From Gammaproteobacteria bacterium (lineage in GTDB: Bacteria > Actinomycetota > Acidimicrobiia > Spongiisociales > UBA4744): 60,241 nt of DNA. The position numbers and the translations under genes are program-made. Where the stretch lies: NCBI GenBank assembly GCA_011682695.1, contig JAACED010000004.1:1-60241 (forward strand). The letters are read 5' to 3'. Of this stretch, positions 32,801 to 41,900 are shown one piece after another (within the stretch, counting starts at the first letter, position 1; every line of letters begins with the position of its first letter). A model generated the notes under the pieces. That model was not told the origin of the DNA and did no database searches. It saw only the letters and a program-made list of their open reading frames with translations.

Positions 32801-33363
32801 TGCAACTCGATGTAGAAGTTCTCCTTGCCGAAGATGTCCTGATAGCGAGCGGCCGCAGTGAGCGCAGCATCGAAATCGCGGACCTGGCCCTGGTTCCCTT
32901 CTTCCCGTGAGGCGTCCGGCGCGAGGAGCTGTGGGACTTCTCCGCCGAGACAACCCGATGCAGCGATGATCCCCTCGCTGTGCTCCGCGAGCAGATCGAG
33001 ATCCATCCGGGGCTTGTAGTAGTACCCCTCGAGGTACGCCTTGCTCACCAGTTTCATGAGGTTCTGGTAGCCGGTGTTGTTCTCCGCGAGGAGCGTCAGG
33101 TGGTAGCGAACGTTGCGGTTTCTCGGGGGCCGGTCGAACCGTGAGCCGGGGGTGACGTAGGCCTCGACACCGATGATCGGCTTGACGCCCTCGTTGTGGG
33201 CCGCCTGATAGAAATCGATGACTCCGTACATGACGCCGTGGTCCGTGATCGCGACCGCGGGCTGGCCATCTTCGCGCGCTGCGCGGACCACGTCGTGGAC
33301 GCGGGCTGCTCCATCGAGCATGGAGAACTCTGTGTGAAGATGGAGATGTGCGAAGCCGTCCAT
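29860..33363 (-). CDS. dnaE: DNA polymerase III alpha subunit
   Basis: Replicative polymerase catalytic subunit. The 1167-residue protein has an N-terminal PHP domain (HLHLHTEFSMLDGAARVHDV, AITDHGVMYGVIDFYQAA), the palm acidic motif PDIDMDFDERYR (about residue 406), finger region VTFSTIKGRQALRDSARVLG, the conserved GRKPVEYPHP and YGIIVYQEQVMQVAQ segments, HhH region KNVGEG-like (IRNVGEGVVERIL), and an OB domain near residue 1000 (VTVGGLVGSINRRFT). Length fits DnaE1-type. No SD is visible before ATG 33363; a TAGGGT hexamer lies about 27 nt upstream. No other replication genes adjoin. Confidence 0.96.
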   Translation of the reverse strand: MDGFAHLHLHTEFSMLDGAARVHDVVRAAREDGQPAVAITDHGVMYGVIDFYQAAHNEGVKPIIGVEAYVTPGSRFDRPPRNRNVRYHLTLLAENNTGYQNLMKLVSKAYLEGYYYKPRMDLDLLAEHSEGIIAASGCLGGEVPQLLAPDASREEGNQGQVRDFDAALTAAARYQDIFGKENFYIELQDHGIDAQQRVLPDLVEIARRIGAPLLATNDSHYTRQEEADAHDVLLCIQTGATINDPNRFKFQGQEFYLKTAREMRSLFPDDLYPGATDNTLAIAERANVELRFGEILLPQFPVPAGETEMSYLRDLVFAGARTRYGEPLRAEVIERVEHELRIIEEMGFPAYFLIVWDLIRYAREHGIRVGPGRGSAAGSIVSYCLRITDLDPLRYALIFERFLNPGRRQMPDIDMDFDERYRSDVIRYAAERYGSDHVAQIVTFSTIKGRQALRDSARVLGFSYGFGDRIAKMMPPAILGAEASLTQCLSDPGKGVDPALRDFYANAAQLRAVYEAEEDARRVIDTARGLEGLRRQDSIHAAAVVISPEPLTNLVPLQQKGEGAEIVTQYEMHGVEDLGLLKMDFLGLRNLATIDRALELIQQATGENVDIDAIPLDDPETFEMIRAADTIGVFQLEGSAMRSLIRALQPETFDHIIAVNALFRPGPMGMNMHYEYADRKNGRKPVEYPHPAIEPFLRSTYGIIVYQEQVMQVAQAVAGYSMTEADMLRQAMGKKVKSMMAHERDKFVAGCVAAGNSEELGKELWDAIEPFAGYGFNKSHSAAYGYVAYQTAWLKAHYPAEYLAALLTSTKKDKDRTALYLSECRSRGIEVLVPDVNRSELDFVVRDGRIVFGMSAIRNVGEGVVERILAARREAGPFKDFQDFVNRVDVSALNKRTVESLIKAGAFDSFNVTRRGLMLSFEQILDATLTRRRNEEMGQFSLFGSESGPGDMEPVSIPSVEWDKRVRLGFEKEMLGLFISDHPLLGVEHLLSRFVTCTISELWEMDDMTSVTVGGLVGSINRRFTRKGEPMVFFELEDLEGSVEAIAFPKAVMAAGPMIREDAVLVVSGHLDHRGDDIKVIVREVIEPELRSDESVRLKVPAVQLSPDLVSRLREIIANHPGPAPVYIEMTSDDDSKVWKLSDEYRVEPRSALYAELRELLGSRAVT

Positions 33364-33474
33364 GAATTACACCGCTGAGATTCCCACCCTACCAGCGTTC
33401 GTCGGCCCGCTCTGAAGTGGTCTGGGCAGCTCCGACGGGTAGCATGACAGCTCGCCACTCGGTAAGGAGACCCT

Positions 33475-34377
33475 ATGAGCGCGAACCTCTACATCCTGGC
33501 GTTCGATCATCGCGGAAGCTTCAAGAAGAAGATGTTCGGGATCATCGGCAGGGAGCCCAACGCGGACGAGCAGGCGCGCCTTGCCGACGCGAAGCGCCTC
33601 ATCTTTGAAGGCGTCCAACGCGCCATCTCCGACGGTGCTCCTCTCGATTCCGTCGGCATTCTCGTCGACGAAGAGATGGGAGCCGACGTTGCTCGCGAAG
33701 CCAAGGCGAGTGGGATCAGGCTGGCGATGCCCGTCGAGAAATCCGGGCAGCCCACCTTCGACTTCGAGTACGGCGAGGCGTTCGGAAGTCACATCGAAGC
33801 ATTCGATCCTGAGTTCTCGAAGGTGCTCGTGCGCTGGAATCCGGACGACTCGGACGAGATCAAGCAGCAGCAGGGTGAGAAGCTCGCCCGCCTCGGCAAC
33901 TGGCTCCATGATCGAGGCAGAACGTTTCTCTTCGAACTCCTCGTGCCGGCCAGCGAGGCGCAACTGTCGCTCGTGGGCGGGAACTCCGACGCATACGATA
34001 CCGAGGTCCGCCCGTACCTGATGCTGCAAACCATCGATGAGATCCAGGCCGCCGGTGTCGAGCCGGATATCTGGAAGATCGAAGGTCTCGATCGTTCCAT
34101 CGACTGCGACCTCGTCTCCAAACTGATTCGTCGTGATGGACGAGATCACGTTTCTGCCGTTGTGCTCGGGCGCGGGGCCGACGGCTCCCGAGTCGACCAC
34201 TGGCTCACTGTCGGCGCACGTACCCCGGGTTATGTGGGATTCGCCATTGGTCGAACGATCTGGTGGGCCGGTGTGGAAGGGCTCAAGGACGGTACGATGA
34301 GTCGCTCAGAGGCCGTTGCCGATATCGCAACGAAGTTCCGTCACTTCATCGACGTCTACGAGAAGGCCTCATCATGA
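33475..34377 (+). CDS. DUF2090 TIM-barrel, aldolase-like protein
   Basis: The 300-residue protein matches the DUF2090 family, which includes the aldolase half of IolC-type proteins (2-deoxy-5-keto-gluconate-6-phosphate aldolase). Visible family landmarks: [15 protein letters not shown] (5-19), a central [19 protein letters not shown], and [11 protein letters not shown] with a candidate Schiff-base Lys. The ATG has AAGGAGA upstream. Its stop overlaps the following PFK gene (ATGA). The operon partners are two phosphofructokinases, so cleavage of a sugar bisphosphate is a reasonable idea; inositol genes are not seen. Exact substrate unknown. Confidence 0.75.
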   Translation: MSANLYILAFDHRGSFKKKMFGIIGREPNADEQARLADAKRLIFEGVQRAISDGAPLDSVGILVDEEMGADVAREAKASGIRLAMPVEKSGQPTFDFEYGEAFGSHIEAFDPEFSKVLVRWNPDDSDEIKQQQGEKLARLGNWLHDRGRTFLFELLVPASEAQLSLVGGNSDAYDTEVRPYLMLQTIDEIQAAGVEPDIWKIEGLDRSIDCDLVSKLIRRDGRDHVSAVVLGRGADGSRVDHWLTVGARTPGYVGFAIGRTIWWAGVEGLKDGTMSRSEAVADIATKFRHFIDVYEKASS

Positions 34378-35522
34378 GAATCGGTATCCTCACCGGCGGC
34401 GGAGATGTCCCCGGACTGAACCCGTGCATCAAGGCGGTCGTCGACAGGGTGAGCGACGAAGGGCACGAGGTTCTCGGTATTCGCCGAGGCTGGGGTGGTC
34501 TCCTCGAAGCCAATCCGAGCGATCCGGACAGTCTCGACCACCACTTCATCCCTCTCGACAGAGCCAGAGTGCGCACAGTGGACCGCACCGGCGGCACCTT
34601 CCTGCATACGTCTCGCACGAATCCGGGCAAGGTACCGGCCGGAAACGTGCCCGCGTTCCTTCAGGATCAAGCATCAGGCGACGCGCCGTACGACTTCACG
34701 CGGCATGTCCTCGACGTCATCGAAACTCAGAAGATCGACGTCCTGATTCCGATCGGTGGCGATGACACCCTCTCGTACGGTCTGCGCATGCACCATGAAG
34801 GGGTACCGGTCATTGCCATCCCCAAAACGATGGACAACGACGTGCACGGTACGGACTATTGCATCGGTTTCTCGACTGCGGTGACCCGAGGCGTTCAGTT
34901 CATCCACGATCTGCGCACATCGACCGGCTCACATGAGCGACTCGCGGTGGTCGAGCTCTTCGGCCGCTACAGCGGAGAGACATCTCTGATTACCGCCTAT
35001 CTCGCTGGAGTCGACCGGGCGATCATCTCCGAAATCCCGTTTGACATCGACAAGCTGGCCACCCTCCTCATGGAAGACAGGGATCGGAATCCGAGCAACT
35101 ACGCGATGATGACCATCTCGGAGGGAGCAACCATCAAGGGCGGGGAGATGGTCCTCAGCGGAGATGCCGACGCGTACGGCCATCGCAAGCTCGGCGGCAT
35201 CGGTGCGCTCACCGGACAACTCCTGAAGGAGAAGACGGGTCAGGGCATCGTCTACCAGCAAATCGGCTACTTGATGCGGTCGGGAAGCCCGGATTCGCTC
35301 GACCTGATGGTCGCCATGAACTTCGCAGTCATGGCCGCCGACCTCGCCATCGAAGGCGCCTCAGGACGTATGGTCGCACTCCGAGGCGGAACCTACACCA
35401 GCGTCCCGATCAGCGTCACCCGAGAGGGTGTCAAGCGGGTCGATGTCGAAGAGTTGTACAACGCGGAGACCTATCGACCCAAGGTCCGTCATGTGTCCGG
35501 CAAGCCGATGTTCTTGTACTGA
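34374..35522 (+). CDS. 6-phosphofructokinase, PPi-type signature
   Basis: Phosphofructokinase family enzyme of 382 residues. N-terminal [17 protein letters not shown], donor-site motif GGDDT (128-132) and PKTMDND (150-156) with catalytic Asp. Asp in place of the fourth Gly of GGDG plus Lys in PKT is the pattern associated with pyrophosphate-dependent enzymes. A stretch of about 30 residues ([20 protein letters not shown]) is inserted relative to the second PFK. Active residues TMD, GRYSGE (MGR-like position) and [10 protein letters not shown] are present. It overlaps the DUF2090 gene by 4 nt and the next PFK by 1 nt (TGATG). Donor is inferred from motif. Confidence 0.88.
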   Translation: MRIGILTGGGDVPGLNPCIKAVVDRVSDEGHEVLGIRRGWGGLLEANPSDPDSLDHHFIPLDRARVRTVDRTGGTFLHTSRTNPGKVPAGNVPAFLQDQASGDAPYDFTRHVLDVIETQKIDVLIPIGGDDTLSYGLRMHHEGVPVIAIPKTMDNDVHGTDYCIGFSTAVTRGVQFIHDLRTSTGSHERLAVVELFGRYSGETSLITAYLAGVDRAIISEIPFDIDKLATLLMEDRDRNPSNYAMMTISEGATIKGGEMVLSGDADAYGHRKLGGIGALTGQLLKEKTGQGIVYQQIGYLMRSGSPDSLDLMVAMNFAVMAADLAIEGASGRMVALRGGTYTSVPISVTREGVKRVDVEELYNAETYRPKVRHVSGKPMFLY

Positions 35523-36547
35523 TGAAGGTCCTCGGGATACTGACCGCCGGAGGTGACTGCCCTGGGCTGAACGCAGTCATCAGGGCGGTCGTGGCACGAG
35601 CGACCATCACGCACGGAGCGGAGGTCGTTGGCATCCTCAATGGATGGGAAGGCCTGATGGACGGCGACGTCGTACCCCTCGATCGCGACGCCGTCCGGGG
35701 CATCCTGCAACGAGGCGGCACGATCCTGGGTTCATCCAGGAAGGATCCGTACGTGCACGGTGACGGGTACGCGAGTATCTCGAAGACCGTGCGCAACAAC
35801 GGGCTGGACGGCGTCATCGTGGTAGGCGGCGACGGAACGCTCGCAACGGCGCTCCGACTCACCGATGATGGGTTGAAGGTCGTGGGCGTTCCCAAGACGA
35901 TCGACAACGACATCAACGCCACCGATACGACGTTCGGCTTCAACACCGCTGTCGAGATCGCGACCGAAGCCATCGATCGGATCACGACCACCGCCGAGGC
36001 GCACCATCGCATCATGCTGGTTGAGGTGATGGGCCGCACACGAGGATGGATCGCCACCTACGCGGGGATTGCAGCCGGCGCGGACGCGATCCTCATCCCC
36101 GAGATCCCCTGGGATCTCGAGCACTGTGCCGATATCATCCGGGCGCGCCACCGCCGAGGTCACAAGTACTCGGTGGTCGTCGTCGCCGAGGGGGTGCAAC
36201 CGCCGGCCGGGCGTGCCATGCCCCAGCAGGTGGATGCCTTCGGATTCGAGCGTCTCGGGGGTGTCAGCTACCAGATCGCCCCGATTCTCGAAGAGATGAC
36301 CGGCTTCGAGTCGCGCGTCACCGTCCTCGGACACATCCAACGAGGTGGTACTCCGTCCGCCTACGATCGCGTCCTGGGAACCAGACTCGGCGTCGGCGCG
36401 GCAGACCTCGCTGCCGAGGAACGCTGGGGAACGATGGTTGCACTCAAAGGAAGAGATGTCACTGCCGTATCGCTCAAAGAGGCTTGCGAGAGCACGCGCG
36501 GTGTCGACGAAGCCCTCTATGACACGGCTCAGGTGTTCTTCGGGTAG
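35522..36547 (+). CDS. pfkA: 6-phosphofructokinase, ATP-type signature
   Basis: The 341-residue PFK has GILTAGGDCPGLNAVIR, the donor motif GGDGT (102-106), PKTIDND (124-130), VEVMGRTRGWIATYAG with the Met-Gly-Arg substrate loop, and GHIQRGGTPSAYDR. GGDG favours ATP and the Lys in PKTIDND is common in actinobacterial ATP-PFKs. Its start overlaps the upstream PFK stop by one nucleotide. Having an ATP-like and a PPi-like enzyme in one operon could let the cell use both phosphate donors. The last 19 nt overlap the convergent rluD gene. Confidence 0.92.
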   Translation: MKVLGILTAGGDCPGLNAVIRAVVARATITHGAEVVGILNGWEGLMDGDVVPLDRDAVRGILQRGGTILGSSRKDPYVHGDGYASISKTVRNNGLDGVIVVGGDGTLATALRLTDDGLKVVGVPKTIDNDINATDTTFGFNTAVEIATEAIDRITTTAEAHHRIMLVEVMGRTRGWIATYAGIAAGADAILIPEIPWDLEHCADIIRARHRRGHKYSVVVVAEGVQPPAGRAMPQQVDAFGFERLGGVSYQIAPILEEMTGFESRVTVLGHIQRGGTPSAYDRVLGTRLGVGAADLAAEERWGTMVALKGRDVTAVSLKEACESTRGVDEALYDTAQVFFG

Positions 36548-37458
36548 CCCCCGACGTCAGCAGTTCCCAGTTCCTCGAGCGTACCCTGCAAGTCACTCGG
36601 TAGTGGCGCCGTGACGTCGATGGTCACTCCGGTGATCGGATGCACAAACGACAACGACACCGCGTGAAGCCAGATCCGTTCGACAGAAGGCATCCTGGGA
36701 CTGGTCGCCCCGTAAACACGATCACCGATGACGGGATGTCCGATCGATTCGAGATGAACTCTGATCTGATGGGTCCGACCCGTCTCAAGTCGCACTTCGA
36801 GAAGGCTGACACCTGGATCGCTCCAGCCGGCCAGCTGCCGGTAGTGCGTCCTGGCCTGTCGGCCCTCGCGTCGTACGACGCGTCGCGTCGGACGGCGCGG
36901 GTCCCGTCCGATCGGCGCATCGATCGTGCCGGCAGGAAGCACAAATCCCCCCTGAACGAGCGCGAGGTAGGTTCGTGAGACCTCGCGGGCCGCGATGGCC
37001 TCCGTCAGGCCTTCGTAGGCGGCTTCGCTGAGTGCTACGACAAGAAGCCCCGACGTATCTCGGTCCAATCGATGAACGATCCCCCACCGATTGTCCTGGC
37101 CGACCCCGCGAATCCGTGGCCACCGGAACAACAGACCGCCGGCAAGCGTCCCTCCGATCACCCCGGTGCCCGGATGGACCACGACTCCCGCCGGTTTGTC
37201 GATCACAGCAATATCGGCATCCTCGTAGCGCACCTCGAATGCAACCTCTTCGGGCTCCAATATCTCGGCTGCCGGGAGCTCGATCGACACCAGCGCACCG
37301 GCATCGAGACGGTCTTTGGGCGCCACCGGAGATCCGTCGACCTGCACCGCTCCCGACTCGATCAGCCGGCGAGCCATGCTACGACTGACATCCGCGAGCA
37401 TCGCCACGATCTTATCTGACCGTTCACCGGCAAGTTCCGCATCGACACGACTGATCAT
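36529..37458 (-). CDS. rluD: RluD-like 23S rRNA pseudouridine synthase
   Basis: RluA/RluD-family enzyme that isomerises uridines in rRNA. The 309-residue protein has an N-terminal S4 domain (SDKIVAMLADVSRSMARRLI), then a synthase domain with GIVHRLDRDTSGLLV containing the catalytic Asp, and GRTHQIRVHLESIGHPVIGD. I chose ATG 37458; GTG 37500 would add 14 residues and sits only 3 nt past lspA, but both lack a good SD. The lspA-rluD order is conserved in many bacteria. Confidence 0.92.
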   Translation of the reverse strand: MISRVDAELAGERSDKIVAMLADVSRSMARRLIESGAVQVDGSPVAPKDRLDAGALVSIELPAAEILEPEEVAFEVRYEDADIAVIDKPAGVVVHPGTGVIGGTLAGGLLFRWPRIRGVGQDNRWGIVHRLDRDTSGLLVVALSEAAYEGLTEAIAAREVSRTYLALVQGGFVLPAGTIDAPIGRDPRRPTRRVVRREGRQARTHYRQLAGWSDPGVSLLEVRLETGRTHQIRVHLESIGHPVIGDRVYGATSPRMPSVERIWLHAVSLSFVHPITGVTIDVTAPLPSDLQGTLEELGTADVGGYPKNT

Positions 37459-37503
37459 ATTCGCTCTCGAAGGCTCTTCTGGACCCCCTGATCGTGCCAC
37501 ACG

Positions 37504-37977
37504 CTATTCACGTGACAGAAGGCTGAGAAGCAACAACAGCCCGACACCGATGGTGATCGATGCGTCGGCGAGATTGAATGTCGGGAAGAACGACGGGTCG
37601 ATCCAGTCCACAACTCTGCCGTCGGAAAAGCCGGGGCCTCTGGTGAGCCGGTCGACCAGATTGCCCATGGCACCGCCGAGGACCAGACCCAGACTGAGCG
37701 TCTCCCACCATGCCTCCGATGATCGGATCGCCAGAAGTATCACGATGACGGCAACGACGATTACCGGCACGAGAAGTGATCCGGCACCCCGGAGCATGCT
37801 GAATGCCACACCAGAGTTCTCCGTAACGTGGAGTCGAAGCCACCCTGGGATCAGGATGATGCTTTCGTGCTCGGGAATCGCCCGGAGGGCCCACGCCTTC
37901 GTGATCTGATCGAGCCCCACCACAAACGCGGCGAGACCGACAGCAGCTGCTTTGCGCCTCAGCGTCTTGCCGCGCAC
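37504..37977 (-). CDS. lspA: Lipoprotein signal peptidase (signal peptidase II)
   Basis: Aspartyl protease that cleaves signal peptides of prolipoproteins in the membrane. The protein (157 residues from GTG 37977) has four hydrophobic segments and both catalytic Asp motifs: GNLVDRLTRG and FNLADASITIG, plus the earlier VTENSGVAFS segment. The open frame extends far upstream through the dksA-like gene in another frame, so the start must be near its end; GTG 37986 is an alternative. It overlaps the upstream gene by 19 nt and rluD follows. Confidence 0.93.
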   Translation of the reverse strand: MRGKTLRRKAAAVGLAAFVVGLDQITKAWALRAIPEHESIILIPGWLRLHVTENSGVAFSMLRGAGSLLVPVIVVAVIVILLAIRSSEAWWETLSLGLVLGGAMGNLVDRLTRGPGFSDGRVVDWIDPSFFPTFNLADASITIGVGLLLLLSLLSRE

Positions 37978-38330
37978 TCGACGCACAACGTCGTATAAGG
38001 GAGCGCGGTGAGACGGGCAGTCGGAATGCGCTTCCCACAATCGGCACAAATCCCATAGGTCCCGGCATCGAACCTCCGAAGAGCCTCCTCGACTTGCGCG
38101 AGCAGCTCTCTCGTGTTGCGGACCATCGAGAGCTCGGCTTCGAACACCGTTGCAGCGGAACCGGTCTCCGTGCTCGCCGGATCGGCGCTGCGTTCTCCGG
38201 CCGCCTGGGCCAACCGAGCTTCCTCGAGATCCTGCAAATGGTCCTCGATCGTCTCTCGAAGCTCCCGGCGATCCTTTTCGAGGCGACGCCGGTATTTCTC
38301 CAGAGTGGACGAGGAAAGCTGACGGGTCAT
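37959..38330 (-). CDS. DksA/TraR-type zinc-finger protein
   Basis: The 123-residue protein has an N-terminal coiled coil (LEKYRRRLEKDRRELRETIE) and a C4 zinc finger with C95-x2-C98 and C116-x2-C119 (CADCGKRIP...LCVECA). This is the DksA/TraR family; characterised members bind the RNA polymerase secondary channel. Small actinobacterial members are often encoded just upstream of lspA, as here (19-nt overlap). A TATCTT hexamer lies 10 nt before ATG 38330. Role in stringent control is inferred from the family. Confidence 0.9.
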   Translation of the reverse strand: MTRQLSSSTLEKYRRRLEKDRRELRETIEDHLQDLEEARLAQAAGERSADPASTETGSAATVFEAELSMVRNTRELLAQVEEALRRFDAGTYGICADCGKRIPTARLTALPYTTLCVECAARR

Positions 38331-38506
38331 AATCCACGGGAAGATAGCACCTCGCCGGCCTGCGCACAGATCATAAGATCGGAAGTGCCCAAAACTCAGT
38401 CTCCGGTAACTGGAACCACACACTCTTGCCGGGAACCGACAGCGCGAAACCGGCGACTGGTTTGCCCACCGATCCACACGGGGCCGTTGCACTCGAGCCG
38501 TCACAC

Positions 38507-38589
38507 CGCCCCGCGGTCCTGCATCACTGCTACGTCGCGGTACGAAATACGAAATACCAAGTACGGAATACGAAGCACGAACTACGAAC
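38507..38589 (+). repeat. Heptamer tract TACGAAR with conserved flank
   Basis: A flank CGCCCCGCGGTCCTGCATC (from 38507) and GTCGCGG precede seven heptamers: TACGAAA, TACGAAA, TACCAAG, TACGGAA, TACGAAG, CACGAAC, TACGAAC (38541-38589). The flank matches that at 21340-21378. The order TACCAAG-TACGGAA-TACGAAG is shared with the minus-strand tract at 59538-59589. The yggU stop codon (38582-38584) lies inside the tract. The rest of 38331-38581 has no gene that I can support. Confidence 0.7.
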
Positions 38590-38872
38590 CGGCGCTGCTC
38601 AGCAGACTCTTGGCCGCTTCTCGCGGCGTCAAACCCTCGATGAGCAGGCGTTTTCGACGCGAAGCAGTGCCGGACATCAGGCGAACTCTGACACCGGTCT
38701 TCTCCGCAATCATGCGGACCACGGCCTTGTTCGCCTTTCCGCCTTCTGGCGGTGCAGCCACTCGCACTCTCAGTGCGCCGTCGTGCAGACCGGCCACTTC
38801 GGTCCGTGACGCGCCGGGAACGACCCAGACTGTGACCTCGGTTCCTTCCGGATGGGCACGAAACGGCGGCAT
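38582..38872 (-). CDS. DUF167 (YggU) family protein
   Basis: A 96-residue conserved protein with TVWVVPGASRTEVAGLHDGA, LRVRVAAPPEGGKANKAVVR and VRLMSGTASRRKRLLIEG, all diagnostic of DUF167. Function in bacteria is not established. ATG 38872 is preceded by TACCCT and a 6-nt spacer, giving a leaderless start; the frame runs on to 38959 but without a start signal. It is divergent from ileS. The C-terminus ends inside a heptamer repeat, so the last codons derive from it. Confidence 0.92.
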   Translation of the reverse strand: MPPFRAHPEGTEVTVWVVPGASRTEVAGLHDGALRVRVAAPPEGGKANKAVVRMIAEKTGVRVRLMSGTASRRKRLLIEGLTPREAAKSLLSSAGS

Positions 38873-38878
38873 GCCGCA

Positions 38879-38884
38879 AGGGTA
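38879..38884 (-). promoter_or_regulatory. -10 box for leaderless yggU
   Basis: TACCCT on the minus strand ends 6 nt before ATG 38872, with no SD between. Confidence 0.35.
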
Positions 38885-38984
38885 ACCAGTGCTCGACCAA
38901 CGGCATTCGGCCGTCGCTGGACAAGCGGCCCGGTCGTCTGGAAACCGGATCCTGGACACTGGCCGCTACGATGCTCGGACCGAC

Positions 38985-41900
38985 ATGAACGACAAGTACT
39001 TCACCCGAGTCGAACCAGGCGTCTCCTTCCCAGATCTCGAAGAACGCATCCTGGAGTTGTGGGACGACATCGACGCTTTCCACACATCGGTCGAGATGCG
39101 TCCACAAGAGACCGAGTACACCTTCTATGACGGTCCTCCTTTCGCCACCGGCAGCCCCCACTACGGGAATCTCCTCGCCGGAGTGATCAAGGACATCGTG
39201 CCGCGCTACTGGACGATGCGCGGTCACAGAGTCGTGCGGCGATTCGGATGGGACACCCACGGTCTTCCCATCGAAATGGAGGTGCAGGAAGCTCTCGGTC
39301 TCAACGGTCCCAAAGATGTCGAAGCCTACGGCGTTCGGCGTTTCAACGAGGCCTGCCGGGCCCGCGTTCAGACGAACACCGAAGCGTGGGAACGAATCAC
39401 TCGCCGTGTAGGGCGTTGGGTGGATTTCGAGGACGACTACAAGACCATGGACCTCGACTTCATGGAGAGTGTCTGGTGGGTCTTCCAGCAGCTCTGGGTC
39501 AAAGGCCTCGTTTATCGCGCCTTCAAGGTACTCCCGTATTCATGGGGAGCGTCGACGCCCCTCTCGAACTTCGAGGCCAACCTCGAGTATCGCGATGTGG
39601 ACGATCCGGCGATCACCGTGCGCCTCCCCGTTTTGCGGTCGCATGGCCCTGTTCGCGAAGGCGACTACTTCGTCATCTGGACGACAACCCCGTGGACGCT
39701 GCCCGGAAACCTCGCTGTCGCAGTCGGTAAAGACATCTCCTACGTGGCCGTGCTACGCGACCACGAGAGACACTGGGTCGCCGAAGCCCGCAAGGACGAC
39801 TTCTGGCCCGATGGTGAGGTTGTGGCAACGGCGTCGGGACGAGAACTCGTCGGTGCCCCATACAAACCTCCGTTCGACTACTTCGAAACCGAGCGGGATC
39901 GCGGCGCCTTCCGGGTGATCTCCAGCGTCGAGGTGACGACCGATGAAGGGACCGGCCTCGTCCACATGGCACCGGCATATGGAGAGGCCGACTTCTACGC
40001 CCTGCAGAACGCCGGGCTCGACGTGCTCGTAGACCCGGTGGACGCGGAAGCACGCTTCACCGAAGCTGCGCCAGACGTTGCCGGCATGTACGTCAAAGAT
40101 GCCGACGCGGTGCTGATCGACCTGCTCAGGCAACGCGGTCTGCTGGTGAAACGTGAGCAGATCCGCCACTCGTATCCCTTCTGCTACCGCACCCACACTC
40201 CACTGATCTACAAAGCGATCCCGACATGGTTCGTCAACGTCGAAGCCTTCAAGGACCGGATGGTCGAACTCAACGATCAAATCCACTGGGTACCCGACTA
40301 CGTCGGCAAGAAACGATTCGGCAACTGGCTGGAAAACGCCAGGGACTGGGCGATCAGCAGGAATCGCTACTGGGGAAGCTGCATCCCGGTATGGGAATGC
40401 GGGTCCTGCAGGCATCAGACGTGTATCGGATCCGTTGACGAACTGGAAGCACAGTCGGGCGTTCGCCTCACCGATCTGCACAAGCACATCGTCGACGAGG
40501 TCACGATCCCGTGCCCTGAATGTGGTGCACTCATGCACCGTGTTCCCGAAGTCCTCGACGTCTGGTTCGAATCTGGATCGATGCCCTACGCGCAGCACCA
40601 TTATCCGTTCGAGAACGCCGACACGTTCCATCTCAAGTTCCCGGCGGATTTCATCGCCGAGGGACTCGACCAGACCAGAGGATGGTTCTATACGCTGCTC
40701 GTTCTTGCCAGCGCGATCTTCGATGAGATGCCGTTCCGCAACTGTGTCGTGAACGGCCTGATCCTCGCGGAAGATGGCCACAAGATGTCCAAGAGCCTGA
40801 AGAACTATCCGGACCCGATGGATGTGCTCTCCTCCTACGGTGCAGATCCACTGCGTGCCTATCTCATCAACTCGCCGCTGCTGAGGGCCGAGCCGCTGCG
40901 TTTCACCGAAGCCGGCGTCAAGGAGGTGACCCGAACCGTCATCCTCCCCCTTTGGAATGCGTACTCGTTCTTCACGACGTACGCGGAAGCCGACGGCATC
41001 ACGCGCCGCGACCTTGCCCACGCACCACCGCCCGAGGAACGACCGGAGCTCGACCGATGGATCCTGTCCATGCTCCAGAGCCTGATCTCCAAGGTGAACG
41101 AGATGATGGAGGGCTACTACCTGTACGCGGTCGTGCCGCCGATGATCGAGTTCATCGATCATCTCACCAACTGGTATATCAGACGCTCGCGGCGGCGTTT
41201 CTGGCGCGCCCGCGAAGCAAGCGACGATGACAAGCTCAGCGCCTTCGCAACCCTCTATGACGTGCTGGTGACCTTCTCGAAGGTGATTGCGCCGGTCCTT
41301 CCCTTCGTCACCGAGGAGATCTACCAGGGGCTGGTCGTCACCCAGCGGGAACCGAACGAACAGGGACCGGCCGGAGTGCACCTTTCGGACTATCCGACGG
41401 CGAGAAGAGATCTCATCGACGAGACGCTCGAACAGCAGATGGCGATCGTGCGATCGGCCGTCACGCTCGGTCGGTCACTCAGGGTCTCGAACGGTCTCAG
41501 AGTCAGACAGCCGCTGCGCTCAATCACCGTCTTCGGCAAAGACCGGCAGATCCTCGAAGCGATCAACGCCCACACATCGATCATCGCCGACGAACTGAAC
41601 GTCAAACAGGTCATCACCGGTGTCGACGAGAGCGCTGCAGTCGACATCCGTGCGAAGGCCAACTTCAAGAGACTCGGACCGCGACTCGGAGCGGCAATTC
41701 GTCAGGTTGCCTCCGCGATCACCGAATTGTCCAGAGATTCGATCGAGTCGATCCTCGGCGGAGCGGCGGTAGAGATCCACGGTCACCGGATCACTTCCGA
41801 CGACATCGTCGTGCAACGCACTCCGAGACCCGGGATGGTTGTCGCAGCCGAGGGACCTCTGTCGGTTGCCCTCGACGTGAGTCTTTCTGACAAACTCCAG

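Noticed and set aside
37978-38367. N-terminal extension of LspA to 287 residues
   Set aside because: It reads through the dksA-like gene in another frame; the dksA-like zinc finger and coiled coil are clearly the real product there.
38541-38589. CRISPR-like array
   Set aside because: The repeat unit is 7 nt with no spacers, and no cas genes occur anywhere in the window.
39753-41381. 542-residue minus-strand open frame
   Set aside because: Antisense to ileS; the ileS frame carries KMSKS and editing motifs across this stretch.
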